A stretch of DNA of 64,000 nucleotides from NCBI GenBank assembly GCA_937944105.1, contig CALDZP010000052.1, positions 1 through 64,000 on the forward strand, read 5' to 3'. A program made the translations under genes and the position numbers. The notes under the pieces were generated by a model, which did not search any database, was not told the DNA's origin, and was given only the letters and a program-made list of their open reading frames with translations. Numbering within the stretch: position 1 is the stretch's first letter; the number at the start of each line of letters is the position of its first letter. This document shows, one piece after another, positions 1 through 9,316 of the stretch. This DNA comes from an uncultured Ignavibacteria bacterium. GTDB taxonomy: Bacteria > Bacteroidota > Ignavibacteria > Ch128b.

Positions 1-993
1 TTAAAAAATGACGATGTTTTGATTTTTCCAAAATATGATGAATTAAAGGACTTTGTTAGAATAGAAGGGGCAGTAAATAATCCAAAAAGATTTCAATATA
101 TGGAAGGAGATAAAGTTGGCGATCTTATAATTTTAGCACAAGGTTTAGATTCTTCCTATGAAAATATAAATGAAATGGAAATTTACCGATTAAATTATGA
201 AGGTGAACTCGATACAATTTTGAAATTACCATTGGATTTAAATTTTAATTTAAAAAGAGGAGATAGAGTCCGAATACTGGGGAAAGCGACTCAAAACATT
301 GACTATACAGCTTATATATCAGGTGAAGTAAACCAGCCAGGGACGATAATATTACCAAAACGAGGATTGCCATTGCGCAAAGCTTTTGAACAAGTAGGTG
401 GATTGAGGGAAACAGCGGATTTATCGAGAACGGAATTGATTCGTGGAGCCAATGCTTTTCGTTCTGTTTTCTTCTCAGAGGAATTTGAAGAGTTAATGAT
501 GAGAAGAATGGCAAATATTAAAGCTGAAGATTCTCTAAATTTTTTAATCGACAATAAACTGAGATTTTCACGCGGTGTTGCAGCTTATGATTTTACAAAA
601 CTTAGATCAGAAATTATTGATCCAGACACATTTATAGTACGAGATGGTGATTCTATTTTTGTTCCTCCAAAAGTGGACCTTGTTTATGTTTTTGGACAGG
701 TTAATAATTTTGGTTATGTGAAATATAAGCCTGGAGAAAATTATCTTTATTATATTCAACAAGCGGGTGGGTTGGGTGAAACAGCTAAGGATGAGATTTA
801 TGTAATTAAAGGAAAATCTAGAGCGTGGATAAGAGTAGATAAAAAAACAGAAGTAGAAATCGAACCAGGTGATTTTATCTGGGTGCCTAAGAAACCTATC
901 CGCGATTTTGACTATTATGTCGGAAGAATTGGTTTTATAGGTAGTATAGTTACAGGAATTATGACGACATTAATTTTAATTTTTAAGAAATAA
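1..993 (+). CDS. Polysaccharide export protein with SLBB domains (5' end missing)
   Basis: The reading frame is open from base 1 (residues LKNDDVLIFP precede the first possible start, a TTG at 19), so this is the C-terminal part of a longer gene cut by the window edge. It shows at least three SLBB-like segments, seen as repeated VxGxVxxPG-type motifs (EGAVNNPKRF, SGEVNQPGTI, FGQVNNFGYV), as in Wza-family outer-membrane polysaccharide exporters. A single hydrophobic segment lies near the C-terminus (about the last 25 residues) and ends in KK. The next gene is a Wzz-like chain-length protein, so it probably forms the export channel of the capsule/EPS pathway. The N-terminal signal sequence cannot be checked. 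Confidence 0.85.
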   Translation, partial: LKNDDVLIFPKYDELKDFVRIEGAVNNPKRFQYMEGDKVGDLIILAQGLDSSYENINEMEIYRLNYEGELDTILKLPLDLNFNLKRGDRVRILGKATQNIDYTAYISGEVNQPGTIILPKRGLPLRKAFEQVGGLRETADLSRTELIRGANAFRSVFFSEEFEELMMRRMANIKAEDSLNFLIDNKLRFSRGVAAYDFTKLRSEIIDPDTFIVRDGDSIFVPPKVDLVYVFGQVNNFGYVKYKPGENYLYYIQQAGGLGETAKDEIYVIKGKSRAWIRVDKKTEVEIEPGDFIWVPKKPIRDFDYYVGRIGFIGSIVTGIMTTLILIFKK

Positions 994-1015
994 TTTTAAT
1001 AAACTGGTTAGAAAT

Positions 1016-2155
1016 ATGAATAATAAAGGAATTTTAAATTTTCTATCTCTTGTGAAGAAATATAGGAAGGTATTAATTTATAATTTTGTAGGTATCTTGA
1101 TATTATCAACTGCATTAGCCTTTCTCTTACCAAAGTGGTACTATTCATTTGCGACAATTAAACCATCGGAAGAAAAAGGTTTGAATATTTTCTCAGCTAT
1201 TTTAGGAGCAAAGGGACTTAGTGGAATTGGGAAAAATTTAAGTGTCGGAAGTTTACAATATTCTGATCTGGATTATTACAAATCATTATTATTAAGTAGG
1301 AATATAGCACTTTCAATGATTGAAAAATTTGATCTTAAGAAGGTGTATAATCAGAAATATATTTTCAAAACTATTGAAGAGCTACAGAAGAATACTATAA
1401 TTAGTACTGATAATAAATCTAATTTATTAGTTATTGGTGTTTATGATAAGGATCCAGAAAAAGCTAGATTGATGGTTGATGAATACATGAAACTTCTCGA
1501 TAGTCTAGTTAATGCCATTAACAAAGAACAAGCAGAAGTTGAATTGAAAAATTTGGAGGAAAGATATTACCAGAATTTAGTTGAATTAAAAATGTACGAA
1601 GATAGTTTAAAAGAATTTCAAAATAAATTTGGTGTAATTATTCCTGATGAACAATTTATTGCTACTACTAAAGTATATGCTGATCTAAAAGCGCAAAAAT
1701 TACTTTTAGAATTAAATAAAAAACGAGTACAGTCTACGGTAGGTGAATATTCTCCTGAATTTAAAGAATTAAATGAACAAATTAAGTTAATTGATGAAAA
1801 AATCGGACAATTTGAAAAAAAATCTGTTTCATCTAGTGATTTTAAGTTTTTAATTAATATGGCAAATGCTCCCGATTTATTAGTTCAATATGCAAGAATT
1901 TATAGAAACTTAGAAATACAACAAAAATTACTTGAATATCTTTATCCAATTTATGAACAAGCAAAACTTGAACAAAAAAAGCAATCAAAAGCTTTTGTAG
2001 TAATTGATAAACCATTTACCCCTGAATACAAAGCGAAACCAAAAAGATTACTGATAATTTTTTCATCAATCCTCATTTATTTATTATTTGTTTTTGTTTT
2101 TATTACGATTAAAGACTATTTAAATAATACTATAAAAAATTTTCATACTGAATAG
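1016..2155 (+). CDS. Wzz/GumC-like chain-length determinant protein
   Basis: This 379-residue inner-membrane protein has the polysaccharide co-polymerase layout. A transmembrane helix lies at about residues 18-38, a long periplasmic helical/coiled-coil stretch runs over about residues 150-330, and a second transmembrane helix lies at about 346-366. A proline-rich segment (KPFTPEYKAKPKR) sits just before the second helix, as is typical. There is no C-terminal tyrosine-kinase domain, so it is the Wzz-only form. It sits between the exporter gene and the polymerase gene. The polymerase ATG begins directly after its stop codon, which suggests one transcript. Likely role: controls glycan chain length and couples to the outer-membrane channel. 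Confidence 0.85.
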   Translation: MNNKGILNFLSLVKKYRKVLIYNFVGILILSTALAFLLPKWYYSFATIKPSEEKGLNIFSAILGAKGLSGIGKNLSVGSLQYSDLDYYKSLLLSRNIALSMIEKFDLKKVYNQKYIFKTIEELQKNTIISTDNKSNLLVIGVYDKDPEKARLMVDEYMKLLDSLVNAINKEQAEVELKNLEERYYQNLVELKMYEDSLKEFQNKFGVIIPDEQFIATTKVYADLKAQKLLLELNKKRVQSTVGEYSPEFKELNEQIKLIDEKIGQFEKKSVSSSDFKFLINMANAPDLLVQYARIYRNLEIQQKLLEYLYPIYEQAKLEQKKQSKAFVVIDKPFTPEYKAKPKRLLIIFSSILIYLLFVFVFITIKDYLNNTIKNFHTE

Positions 2156-3580
2156 ATGAAACAAGCATTTGACTCAAAAATTCCATTAAGTCTTAATTCA
2201 ACGAGCCTCGGAACACTTTTATTTCTTATAATAATCCAAATTACCCTTGTTATATTAAACAGTTTGGAATTGTATAAGGAATCACTTGTAATTTTTATAA
2301 TATTTTTAGGTTATTTATCGAATTATTTTCATTGGATAAATATTTATCTGATTTCATTCATTTCTCTGGCGATTGAGGGAAAGTGGATTGAAAACTTCGT
2401 ACTTTTTAGACTTTTTGGATTCAACTGGTATTTGATGGACCTGTCTCTTTTAATAGTTTTTATAAACATGATAATAATACTTCATAATACTTTAGAGGAA
2501 ATGATCTTTGATAAATTAGTAATTGCAATTTTTGTTTTTTTATCTCTTGCTATTTTTTCTGCGTATAATGGGATAAAAAACGGTCATGAATTTCAGGCAG
2601 TATTTTATGATTTCAGAGGCTTCTTTTATTACTTAGCTTTCATTCCAACTATTATTTTTCTTAATTCGAAAAAAGAAATAATAAACTTTTTATTTTTTAT
2701 CATTATTGTTATTACACTTAAAAGCATTATTGATATATATCTATCTCTTTTTGTTTATGAGAAATCTTTTGATATTGAAACCCGCCAGCTTTTAGGTTTT
2801 GCACGATTAACAGGATATAATGAAATTGTCTATGCAATTTCTTTTATTGCTTCATTTTTTCTATTTATTTTTTCTAGAGATTATCTTTTAAGATTAATCC
2901 TTATTTTCCCATTCATAATTTCTTCAGTATCTTTATTCTTGAGTTATACCAGGGGAACATGGGTTGCTACCTTTATTACTTTATTTTTAGGACTATCTTT
3001 TATGCTTTTCGGTGAGAAGAGAAAAATAAATATTAAAAAAGTTTTTTTTGCTTTTATTCCTTTGGTTATATTTTTAATAATATTAGATTTTAGCGAAATA
3101 ATTAACATTGAAGTCTTTCTAAATCGTATTAAATCTATTTCAGTAAATAGAATTGATATTTCCAATCTTGGAAGATTAGTAGAATATTCAAGTGCCATTG
3201 AAGCTTTTAAAACGAATCCCATATGGGGTACGGGTCTTGGATTTTTATTTGTATATTTTTCTCCTGGTATAGGTCCTGTAGAATCAATTTATTGTCATAA
3301 TTCCTATTTATATGTTTTATCGAAGATGGGAATTGTTGGCTTAATTTCATTTTTAACTATTTTAATTTTTTCAATTGCTCCAATACTTAAAATAAAAAAT
3401 AAAATATTCAAAGAAGATTTCTACTCTTTTGCATTTATTTTTTTACTTCTATTAATCTTAATTGCCATAAAATCATTTACCACCTGGCATTTAAATACAA
3501 ATACATTTTCACCTTTCATAGGGATTCTTTTCGGCATCTTAATAAAAGTTAATAGTTTTTATGTCAAAGACTTTAGATGA
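2156..3580 (+). CDS. O-antigen polymerase/ligase family membrane protein
   Basis: This 474-residue, very hydrophobic protein has about a dozen predicted transmembrane segments. One larger soluble loop (about residues 315-375) contains WGTGLGFL and HNSYLYVLSKMGIVG, motifs of the Wzy_C/WaaL family. It probably polymerises or ligates lipid-linked oligosaccharide at the periplasmic face of the inner membrane. Polymerase and ligase cannot be told apart from sequence alone. The neighbours (Wzz before, Wzx after) favour a Wzy polymerase. Its 3' end overlaps the next gene by 20 bases. Confidence 0.8.
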   Translation: MKQAFDSKIPLSLNSTSLGTLLFLIIIQITLVILNSLELYKESLVIFIIFLGYLSNYFHWINIYLISFISLAIEGKWIENFVLFRLFGFNWYLMDLSLLIVFINMIIILHNTLEEMIFDKLVIAIFVFLSLAIFSAYNGIKNGHEFQAVFYDFRGFFYYLAFIPTIIFLNSKKEIINFLFFIIIVITLKSIIDIYLSLFVYEKSFDIETRQLLGFARLTGYNEIVYAISFIASFFLFIFSRDYLLRLILIFPFIISSVSLFLSYTRGTWVATFITLFLGLSFMLFGEKRKINIKKVFFAFIPLVIFLIILDFSEIINIEVFLNRIKSISVNRIDISNLGRLVEYSSAIEAFKTNPIWGTGLGFLFVYFSPGIGPVESIYCHNSYLYVLSKMGIVGLISFLTILIFSIAPILKIKNKIFKEDFYSFAFIFLLLLILIAIKSFTTWHLNTNTFSPFIGILFGILIKVNSFYVKDFR

Positions 3581-4955
3581 TAAACGAAAATTTCTAATCA
3601 ATAATGTATTTATATTTACTAACCGAATTTTTTCTAAGGTAATTACATTATTAATTTTTTTGTTTATTGCAAGAAAATATTCAGTTGCTGAATTCGGTGA
3701 ATTAATTTTTATAATTACACTGACAAATATTTTCTCATTTATTTTAGATTTTGGGTCAAGTAATTTAGTGGTTAGAGAAATTGCTGTAGATAACAAAAGA
3801 CAATCCTCTCTTCTAACTAATATCCTAGCCATAAAAATTGTATTTATTAACATAATAGTGATTGGTTTTTTTATTGCATTAAAAACTTTAAGTATAAATT
3901 TAGATTTTAAGGTAATGGTAATTTTTTCTATTGGAATATTTTTCGAGTCGGCATTGATGTCAGTGGTGAAAAGCTTTGAAGGACTCGAAAGGATGAATAT
4001 TTCTAGTCTTTTAGTAATGCTTGAAAGAATTTTGATAGCTTCTACGATGATTGTGTTGAGTCACGAAAATTTATTAATGAGATATTCGATTAGTTATTTA
4101 ATTTCAAATTCTATTACATTTATTATTGCAATTGTCATTGTTACATTAAATAAAAATTTTGAAAATTCTAAGATAAACTTGAATGAAGTTAAATATGTTC
4201 TTACAAATTCATTCGTTTTTTTTCTATTTGGGATTTCATCTATTATTTACAATAGAACAGATACATTTTTTCTACAACAATTAAATGGTAGTGAACAACT
4301 CGGTTTTTATAGAGCGAATCTTCAGCTTATAGAATCAATTTATTTCATACCAATGAGTCTTGGTGTATCCATTCTCCCGATGTTTTCAAGATTTTATTAT
4401 TATTCATTTGATAAATTTAAAAGCTTTTTTAAAATGATTTTCTTAGGCTTATTCTTTTTGGGTGCTTGCATTACAATTTTTGTTTTATTCAATTCTGAGG
4501 TGATAATTAAAATTTTATATGGTGATAAGTTTATCATAAGCTCAAATATTCTCAAGTACCTGAGTTTAACAATTATAATTTTTTTTATTAATAGTTTGAT
4601 TGGAAATACATTAATAGCAATTAAAAAAGAAAAACAGCAATTTATATCAATGTTATTTGGTACAATAATAAAATTGGTTTTACTGTATGTTTTGACATTA
4701 TATTATGGTGTGTTAGGAACTTGCGTTTCCGTTATAGTTGGTGAAGTGGTAATTTTAATCTTTCAAAGCATTGGGTTAAAAAACTTAAACATTATGAAAA
4801 TTCATGAATTTAAAGTTTATCTTTTTACCATTTTAATTTTATTCACATTTCATTTTTTTGTTAAACCAAATCTGATTTTTTCCTTCTCAATTATCTCATT
4901 ATCATTAATCTTCTTTTTGCGGAAATTAATCCATGACTATAAACTTTTAATTTAA
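3561..4955 (+). CDS. Wzx-like polysaccharide flippase
   Basis: This 464-residue integral membrane protein has about 12-14 hydrophobic segments and the MATE/MVF-like pattern of oligosaccharide flippases. N-terminal features include FIARKYSVAEFGELIF and FGSSNLVVREIA, and a mid-protein RTDTFFLQQL precedes GFYRANLQLIES. It would flip undecaprenyl-linked repeat units across the inner membrane. Its start lies inside the end of the polymerase gene, so the two are probably translationally coupled. A second, different flippase lies at 18280. Confidence 0.85.
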   Translation: MSKTLDDKRKFLINNVFIFTNRIFSKVITLLIFLFIARKYSVAEFGELIFIITLTNIFSFILDFGSSNLVVREIAVDNKRQSSLLTNILAIKIVFINIIVIGFFIALKTLSINLDFKVMVIFSIGIFFESALMSVVKSFEGLERMNISSLLVMLERILIASTMIVLSHENLLMRYSISYLISNSITFIIAIVIVTLNKNFENSKINLNEVKYVLTNSFVFFLFGISSIIYNRTDTFFLQQLNGSEQLGFYRANLQLIESIYFIPMSLGVSILPMFSRFYYYSFDKFKSFFKMIFLGLFFLGACITIFVLFNSEVIIKILYGDKFIISSNILKYLSLTIIIFFINSLIGNTLIAIKKEKQQFISMLFGTIIKLVLLYVLTLYYGVLGTCVSVIVGEVVILIFQSIGLKNLNIMKIHEFKVYLFTILILFTFHFFVKPNLIFSFSIISLSLIFFLRKLIHDYKLLI

Positions 4956-4957
4956 AT

Positions 4958-5851
4958 ATGAAACCATTAATTAGTTTCTTAATTGTCAATTATAAGACAG
5001 AAGATTTAACATTAGATTTAATAAGTAGTATTCAGAAATATTTGAAAAAATATAATTATGAAATTTTAGTTTATGATAATTCTCCAAACCTAAGTAATAA
5101 GCTTAGCCATTTATCTGATGTTAATACAAAGGTTTTTTTTAATGGGACTAATATTGGTTTTGTAAAGGCAAATAATTTTTTGTTACATCATGCGAGAGGT
5201 GATTTGATATTCTTAATTAATAATGATGTGATTTTAATTGATAATAGTTTTGAAAATATGATCGAATTTTTATTGGGTAGTGATGATATTGGAATTATTG
5301 GCCCTATGCTATTAAATGTAGATAGAACATACCAAGTTTCTTTTTATAAATTTCCTACAATTGTATCTCTAATTAAAGAAATGATTCTTTTACAAAAACG
5401 GGACCCGTATGTATATAATACTGATATTAATCAGATTCAATTTTGTGAAGTGATTAAGGGAGCTTGTCTGGGATTTAGAAGAAATTCTCTACCTCAGGAT
5501 TATTTATTTGACGAAAATTTCGAAATGTATTCAGAAGAGGTGGATTTATGTTTTCGTTTTTATAAGTCTGGACTCAAAAATGTATATTATCCTGATTGTA
5601 AGGTTATTCATTATGGGGGTGCAAGTTCAAATTTTGATGAAGACACCCTGAAATATTCGACTTATCATTATTTTCGAAGTAAACTTCTTTTTTTCAGGAA
5701 GCATTATCGATGCATTGAATATTTTTTTGCAAAAGTTATAATAATTTTATCTCTAATTGAAAGAATGTTTATATTTTTAACCATCGCAAAAATTAAAAAA
5801 TTTAAAATCTTCTGGTATACATTTTCTCAATTATTAATCAAAACAAAATAA
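4958..5851 (+). CDS. GT2 family glycosyltransferase
   Basis: This 297-residue protein has the GT-A fold signatures of rhamnosyltransferase-like GT2 enzymes: an N-terminal ISFLIVNYKTEDLT strand/loop, GTNIGFVKANN, a DXD-equivalent in INNDVIL, and the acceptor-side EEVDLCFRFYKSG motif. The C-terminus has a hydrophobic stretch that may associate with the membrane. It probably adds one sugar to the lipid-linked repeat unit on the cytoplasmic side; donor and acceptor cannot be predicted. It begins 2 bases after the flippase stop, and its stop abuts the next gene's ATG. Confidence 0.82.
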   Translation: MKPLISFLIVNYKTEDLTLDLISSIQKYLKKYNYEILVYDNSPNLSNKLSHLSDVNTKVFFNGTNIGFVKANNFLLHHARGDLIFLINNDVILIDNSFENMIEFLLGSDDIGIIGPMLLNVDRTYQVSFYKFPTIVSLIKEMILLQKRDPYVYNTDINQIQFCEVIKGACLGFRRNSLPQDYLFDENFEMYSEEVDLCFRFYKSGLKNVYYPDCKVIHYGGASSNFDEDTLKYSTYHYFRSKLLFFRKHYRCIEYFFAKVIIILSLIERMFIFLTIAKIKKFKIFWYTFSQLLIKTK

Positions 5852-6913
5852 ATGAACAAAATTTGCCAGATAAGTACAGTTTTACCTCCAGCTAAAGATG
5901 GAGTTGGTGCTGCAGTAATGAAAATCCATTCTCTATTAATTAAAAATGGATTCGATTCAATTATATTAACCTCAACTGATCAGGAGAAAAAAACTGGTAT
6001 TTTGAATAAAATCGTTGATTGGAATCTTTTTGAGGTTTATAGAGAAATTAAAGAATTAAAAAAATTTGGTTTTTCGAGAATAGTTTTTCATTATCCATCA
6101 CCCAGAATTAAAAATAAACATTCAATAATTTTCTTATCGTTTTTATTGTTCATAAATAAAATTTCATTAATAATTTATCTTCACGAGTATGCTTTTTATT
6201 CGTTCAAAGGAAAATTAAAAATTTTTTTCTTGATATTATTTGCAGGGAAAATTATTACAACTGATGAATTAAACCTTCTAAGATTAAAAAAATTGTTTTT
6301 AATAAAGGATAGAGTATTTAAACTTCCAACAGGTTCAAATTTTATTATTGATAATTTTGAATGTGAAATTAAATTTAATGAAGTACTTAATATTTGTTTT
6401 TGGGGATACATAATGAAAGGCAAGGGAATTCGAGATTACATTTTTCTTGCTGATAATTTTGAAAATGAAAAAGTAAAATTCTTTTTTATAGGTGATACAC
6501 CTGAAAATCCAACTGAAGAAGATCAACATTTAAAGAATCAAATATTAGATTCAAAAAAAATTACATACCTTGGTTTCCTTCAAGACAAAAACTTAATTGA
6601 AGAATTATGTAAAATGCATATTATAATTTTACCATTTGAAGATGGTCTATCCGAAAGAAGAGGTAGTTTTATGTTAGCTATGCAATTGGGTCGTATTGTT
6701 ATTACAACAATACCAAAATTTGAAATAGAAGGATTAGTCAATAATTTAAATGTATTGTTTTTTAATAATCCTGTAGAGTTGAATCAAATATTAAATTCTC
6801 TTCTTAAAAATCCAGAATTATTAAAAACAATTTCCATAAATGCCAAAAATTGGTATAATTCATATCATTCTGAAGAAAATTTTATGCATAATTTATACAA
6901 ACTGTTATTTTAA
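5852..6913 (+). CDS. GT4-like glycosyltransferase (GT-B fold)
   Basis: This 353-residue protein is arranged like GT-B enzymes. The N-terminal half has a PPAKDGVGAAVMKIH glycine-rich loop. The C-terminal Rossmann half has ITYLGFLQDKNLIEELCKMHIIILPFEDGLSERRGSFMLAM, which resembles the GT4 donor-binding region. The usual EGFGxxxxE motif is altered to DGLSERRGS, so donor specificity is unclear. It is translated directly after the preceding GT2 with no gap. Likely role: one transfer step in repeat-unit synthesis. Confidence 0.72.
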   Translation: MNKICQISTVLPPAKDGVGAAVMKIHSLLIKNGFDSIILTSTDQEKKTGILNKIVDWNLFEVYREIKELKKFGFSRIVFHYPSPRIKNKHSIIFLSFLLFINKISLIIYLHEYAFYSFKGKLKIFFLILFAGKIITTDELNLLRLKKLFLIKDRVFKLPTGSNFIIDNFECEIKFNEVLNICFWGYIMKGKGIRDYIFLADNFENEKVKFFFIGDTPENPTEEDQHLKNQILDSKKITYLGFLQDKNLIEELCKMHIIILPFEDGLSERRGSFMLAMQLGRIVITTIPKFEIEGLVNNLNVLFFNNPVELNQILNSLLKNPELLKTISINAKNWYNSYHSEENFMHNLYKLLF

Positions 6914-6935
6914 TTAATCAGATATAAATTAAAGA

Positions 6936-8144
6936 ATGAAATTGAAAATTTTACAAATCTCACCACAAGTCCCTGTCCCTCCGATTGATGGAGGTAAAAT
7001 AAGTATTTTTGGATTATTAAAATCATTATCAGAAAGAGGACACGAGATTGATTTTTTTTGTTATCGAAAACATTCTGATTATAATTTTAGCTATAATGAA
7101 TTATCTAAATATAGTAAACCAAGAATAATTGATGTTCAAACGGATAATAATTTTCTAAAAGCATTTTTGAATATTTTTAATGATTTACCGTACAATGTGT
7201 CAAAATATATTAACGAAAAAATTTTAAAAGCCATCAGTGATTATTTCAAAGAAAATGATCCAGATGTAATACATATCGATCATATTCACATGGCTTGGTT
7301 AGTTGATTACTTAAGAAATATGACTTCTAAGCCAATAATTTTACGAGAACATAATTTTGAGAGTGATATTTTATATCGTATGTATTTGAATAAAACTTTT
7401 CCACTCTTTAAGTATTATTTTTTTGAACAGTATAAAAGATTAATGAGATATGAAACACAGTTTGCAGAAAAATTTGATAAAGTTGTGATGATTTCCGAAG
7501 CAGATGAATCAAAGATTTTAAAAGTAAACAATAAAATTAAAACAATCGTCATACCAGCTGGAGTTGATCATAATTTAATTCAGAAAAATGCTTACCAGGT
7601 TTCAAAAATTCCATTCTCCATCTTTCATGTGGGAACATTAGACTGGGAACCAAATCTTGATGGATTATTATGGTTTATAAATGAAATTTTTCCATTCGTA
7701 ATTAAAAAATTTCCTAAGTCAATGCTTTTTATTTATGGGAAAAATTCTGAGCAAATCAAAATACCAAATTATTTAAAGAATAATATAGCATTGATGGGAT
7801 TTGTTCCAGATTTATGGAGAGAAATATCTAATAAACAAATTGGCATCGTTCCTTTAAGAGTTGGGAGTGGGATTCGAATTAAAATTCTTGAGTTATTAGC
7901 TCAAGGTCACTTAATTATATCAACCGATATAGGAAAAGAGGGAATTCCTATTATTGATGGGATTCATTACCTAAATGCTAACAATTCAGAAGAATTTATT
8001 AATAAGATATTTGAAGTTTTTGATCATGCTTATGATATAATGACAATATGTTCGAATGCTCAGAATTTCATAAAAAGTAATTTTTTGTGGGAAACAATTG
8101 CAGAACGATTTGAAAATTTATATAAAAGTTTAATTTTTAATTAA
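6936..8144 (+). CDS. GT4 family glycosyltransferase
   Basis: This 402-residue GT-B protein has an N-terminal loop PQVPVPPIDGGKISIFGLL, typical of GT4 donor/acceptor loops. Midway is VIPAGVDHNLI, and the C-terminal domain has HVGTLDWEPNLDGLLWFINEIFP followed by VPLRVGSGIRIKILELLAQG, the E-containing nucleotide-sugar motif. This is the same arrangement as sugar transferases related to PelF/WcaI-type enzymes. It lies in the middle of the EPS cluster with a 22-base gap upstream. Confidence 0.82.
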   Translation: MKLKILQISPQVPVPPIDGGKISIFGLLKSLSERGHEIDFFCYRKHSDYNFSYNELSKYSKPRIIDVQTDNNFLKAFLNIFNDLPYNVSKYINEKILKAISDYFKENDPDVIHIDHIHMAWLVDYLRNMTSKPIILREHNFESDILYRMYLNKTFPLFKYYFFEQYKRLMRYETQFAEKFDKVVMISEADESKILKVNNKIKTIVIPAGVDHNLIQKNAYQVSKIPFSIFHVGTLDWEPNLDGLLWFINEIFPFVIKKFPKSMLFIYGKNSEQIKIPNYLKNNIALMGFVPDLWREISNKQIGIVPLRVGSGIRIKILELLAQGHLIISTDIGKEGIPIIDGIHYLNANNSEEFINKIFEVFDHAYDIMTICSNAQNFIKSNFLWETIAERFENLYKSLIFN

Positions 8145-8158
8145 TCAGGTATATTGAT

Positions 8159-9313
8159 TTGTTAGTAGTTATTTATTTTTTTCTAATATTCTTAATACTA
8201 AACTCGTATTTACTATATCCAATATTAATTTTTCTTGTTGCTAAATTTAGTAAAAGAAAAATGTCTGAAAATTCTTCTTCTTTTAATATTTCCATCTTAA
8301 TCTCTGCATACAACGAAGAAAAAGTTATCGAAAAAAGAATTAGAAATATTCTTGAACAAAATTATGACCTGAATAAAATTGAAATCTTAGTTGGCTCAGA
8401 TAACTCAAACGATAATACAAACGAAATCTTAAAAAGATTAAGTGCTGAGATACCTCAACTTAAAATTTTTATTTTTGATTACAGGCAGGGTAAAGCTGGA
8501 GTACTTAACTTTCTATCGGAAAAAGCTTCAAATGAAATATTGGTCTTTACCGATGCAAATACTGAGTTTGATAAAAATGCTTTGAGAAATTTAGTCAGAT
8601 ATTTTGAAAATAAAGATGTTGGTGGTGTAAGTGGAAAACTAATATTAATTGATAATGAAGATAAACTAAGAAAAGGGGTCGAGGAGAAAAGATACTGGGA
8701 ATATGAAACCTTTATTAAAACTGCTGAAGGCAAACTTGGAATATTAATAGGGGCAAACGGTGGAATTTTTGCAATTCGAAAAAATTTGTTTGAAAAAATT
8801 CCAATGGATAAACCTGTTACGGACGATTTTTTTATTTCATTAAATGTGGTTAAAAAAGGTTATGAATTTTTATATGAACCCGATGCTATTGCTTATGAAG
8901 AAATCCCCCAAAATATCGAAACAGAATTTCGAAGGAAGGTTAGATTTGCATCAACTAATTTTCAAACAATTTCATTCTTTAAATCCTTACTTTTCAATAA
9001 AAATATTTTAATCAGTTATGCATTCTGGTCACATAAAATTATAAGGTGGTTTTTACCAATAATTTTGATCTTTTTATTCTTACTTAATCTAATCTTGGTG
9101 AATTATCATTCTATTTTCAAGTATTTTCTTTATCTTCAAATAATTTTTTATGGCCTCGGTTTATCTAATTATTTTTTAAACAAATTAAAAATTCGAATTC
9201 CAGTGCTTTCATTACTTACATATTTTTTTATCACTAATTTTGCATTATTAATTGGTTTCATTCGATTTTTAAGAAAAAAACATTCTGTAATCTGGCAATC
9301 AACACCAAGATAA
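8159..9313 (+). CDS. Membrane GT2 glycosyltransferase (cellulose-synthase/NodC-like architecture)
   Basis: This 384-residue protein has an N-terminal transmembrane helix (about residues 2-24). A GT2 catalytic domain follows, with ISILISAYNEEKVI, TDANTEFD as the DXD region and a conserved KPVTDDFFISLNVVKKGY, and then two or three C-terminal transmembrane helices (about 285-370). The RKVRFASTNFQT motif is in the place of the QxxRW region. A TTG start at 8159 is chosen because it keeps the N-terminal helix; a CAGG sequence lies 9 bases upstream. The first in-frame ATG would remove that helix. It could transfer sugar onto a lipid carrier or be a processive synthase. Confidence 0.8.
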   Translation: MLVVIYFFLIFLILNSYLLYPILIFLVAKFSKRKMSENSSSFNISILISAYNEEKVIEKRIRNILEQNYDLNKIEILVGSDNSNDNTNEILKRLSAEIPQLKIFIFDYRQGKAGVLNFLSEKASNEILVFTDANTEFDKNALRNLVRYFENKDVGGVSGKLILIDNEDKLRKGVEEKRYWEYETFIKTAEGKLGILIGANGGIFAIRKNLFEKIPMDKPVTDDFFISLNVVKKGYEFLYEPDAIAYEEIPQNIETEFRRKVRFASTNFQTISFFKSLLFNKNILISYAFWSHKIIRWFLPIILIFLFLLNLILVNYHSIFKYFLYLQIIFYGLGLSNYFLNKLKIRIPVLSLLTYFFITNFALLIGFIRFLRKKHSVIWQSTPR

Positions 9314-9316
9314 ATT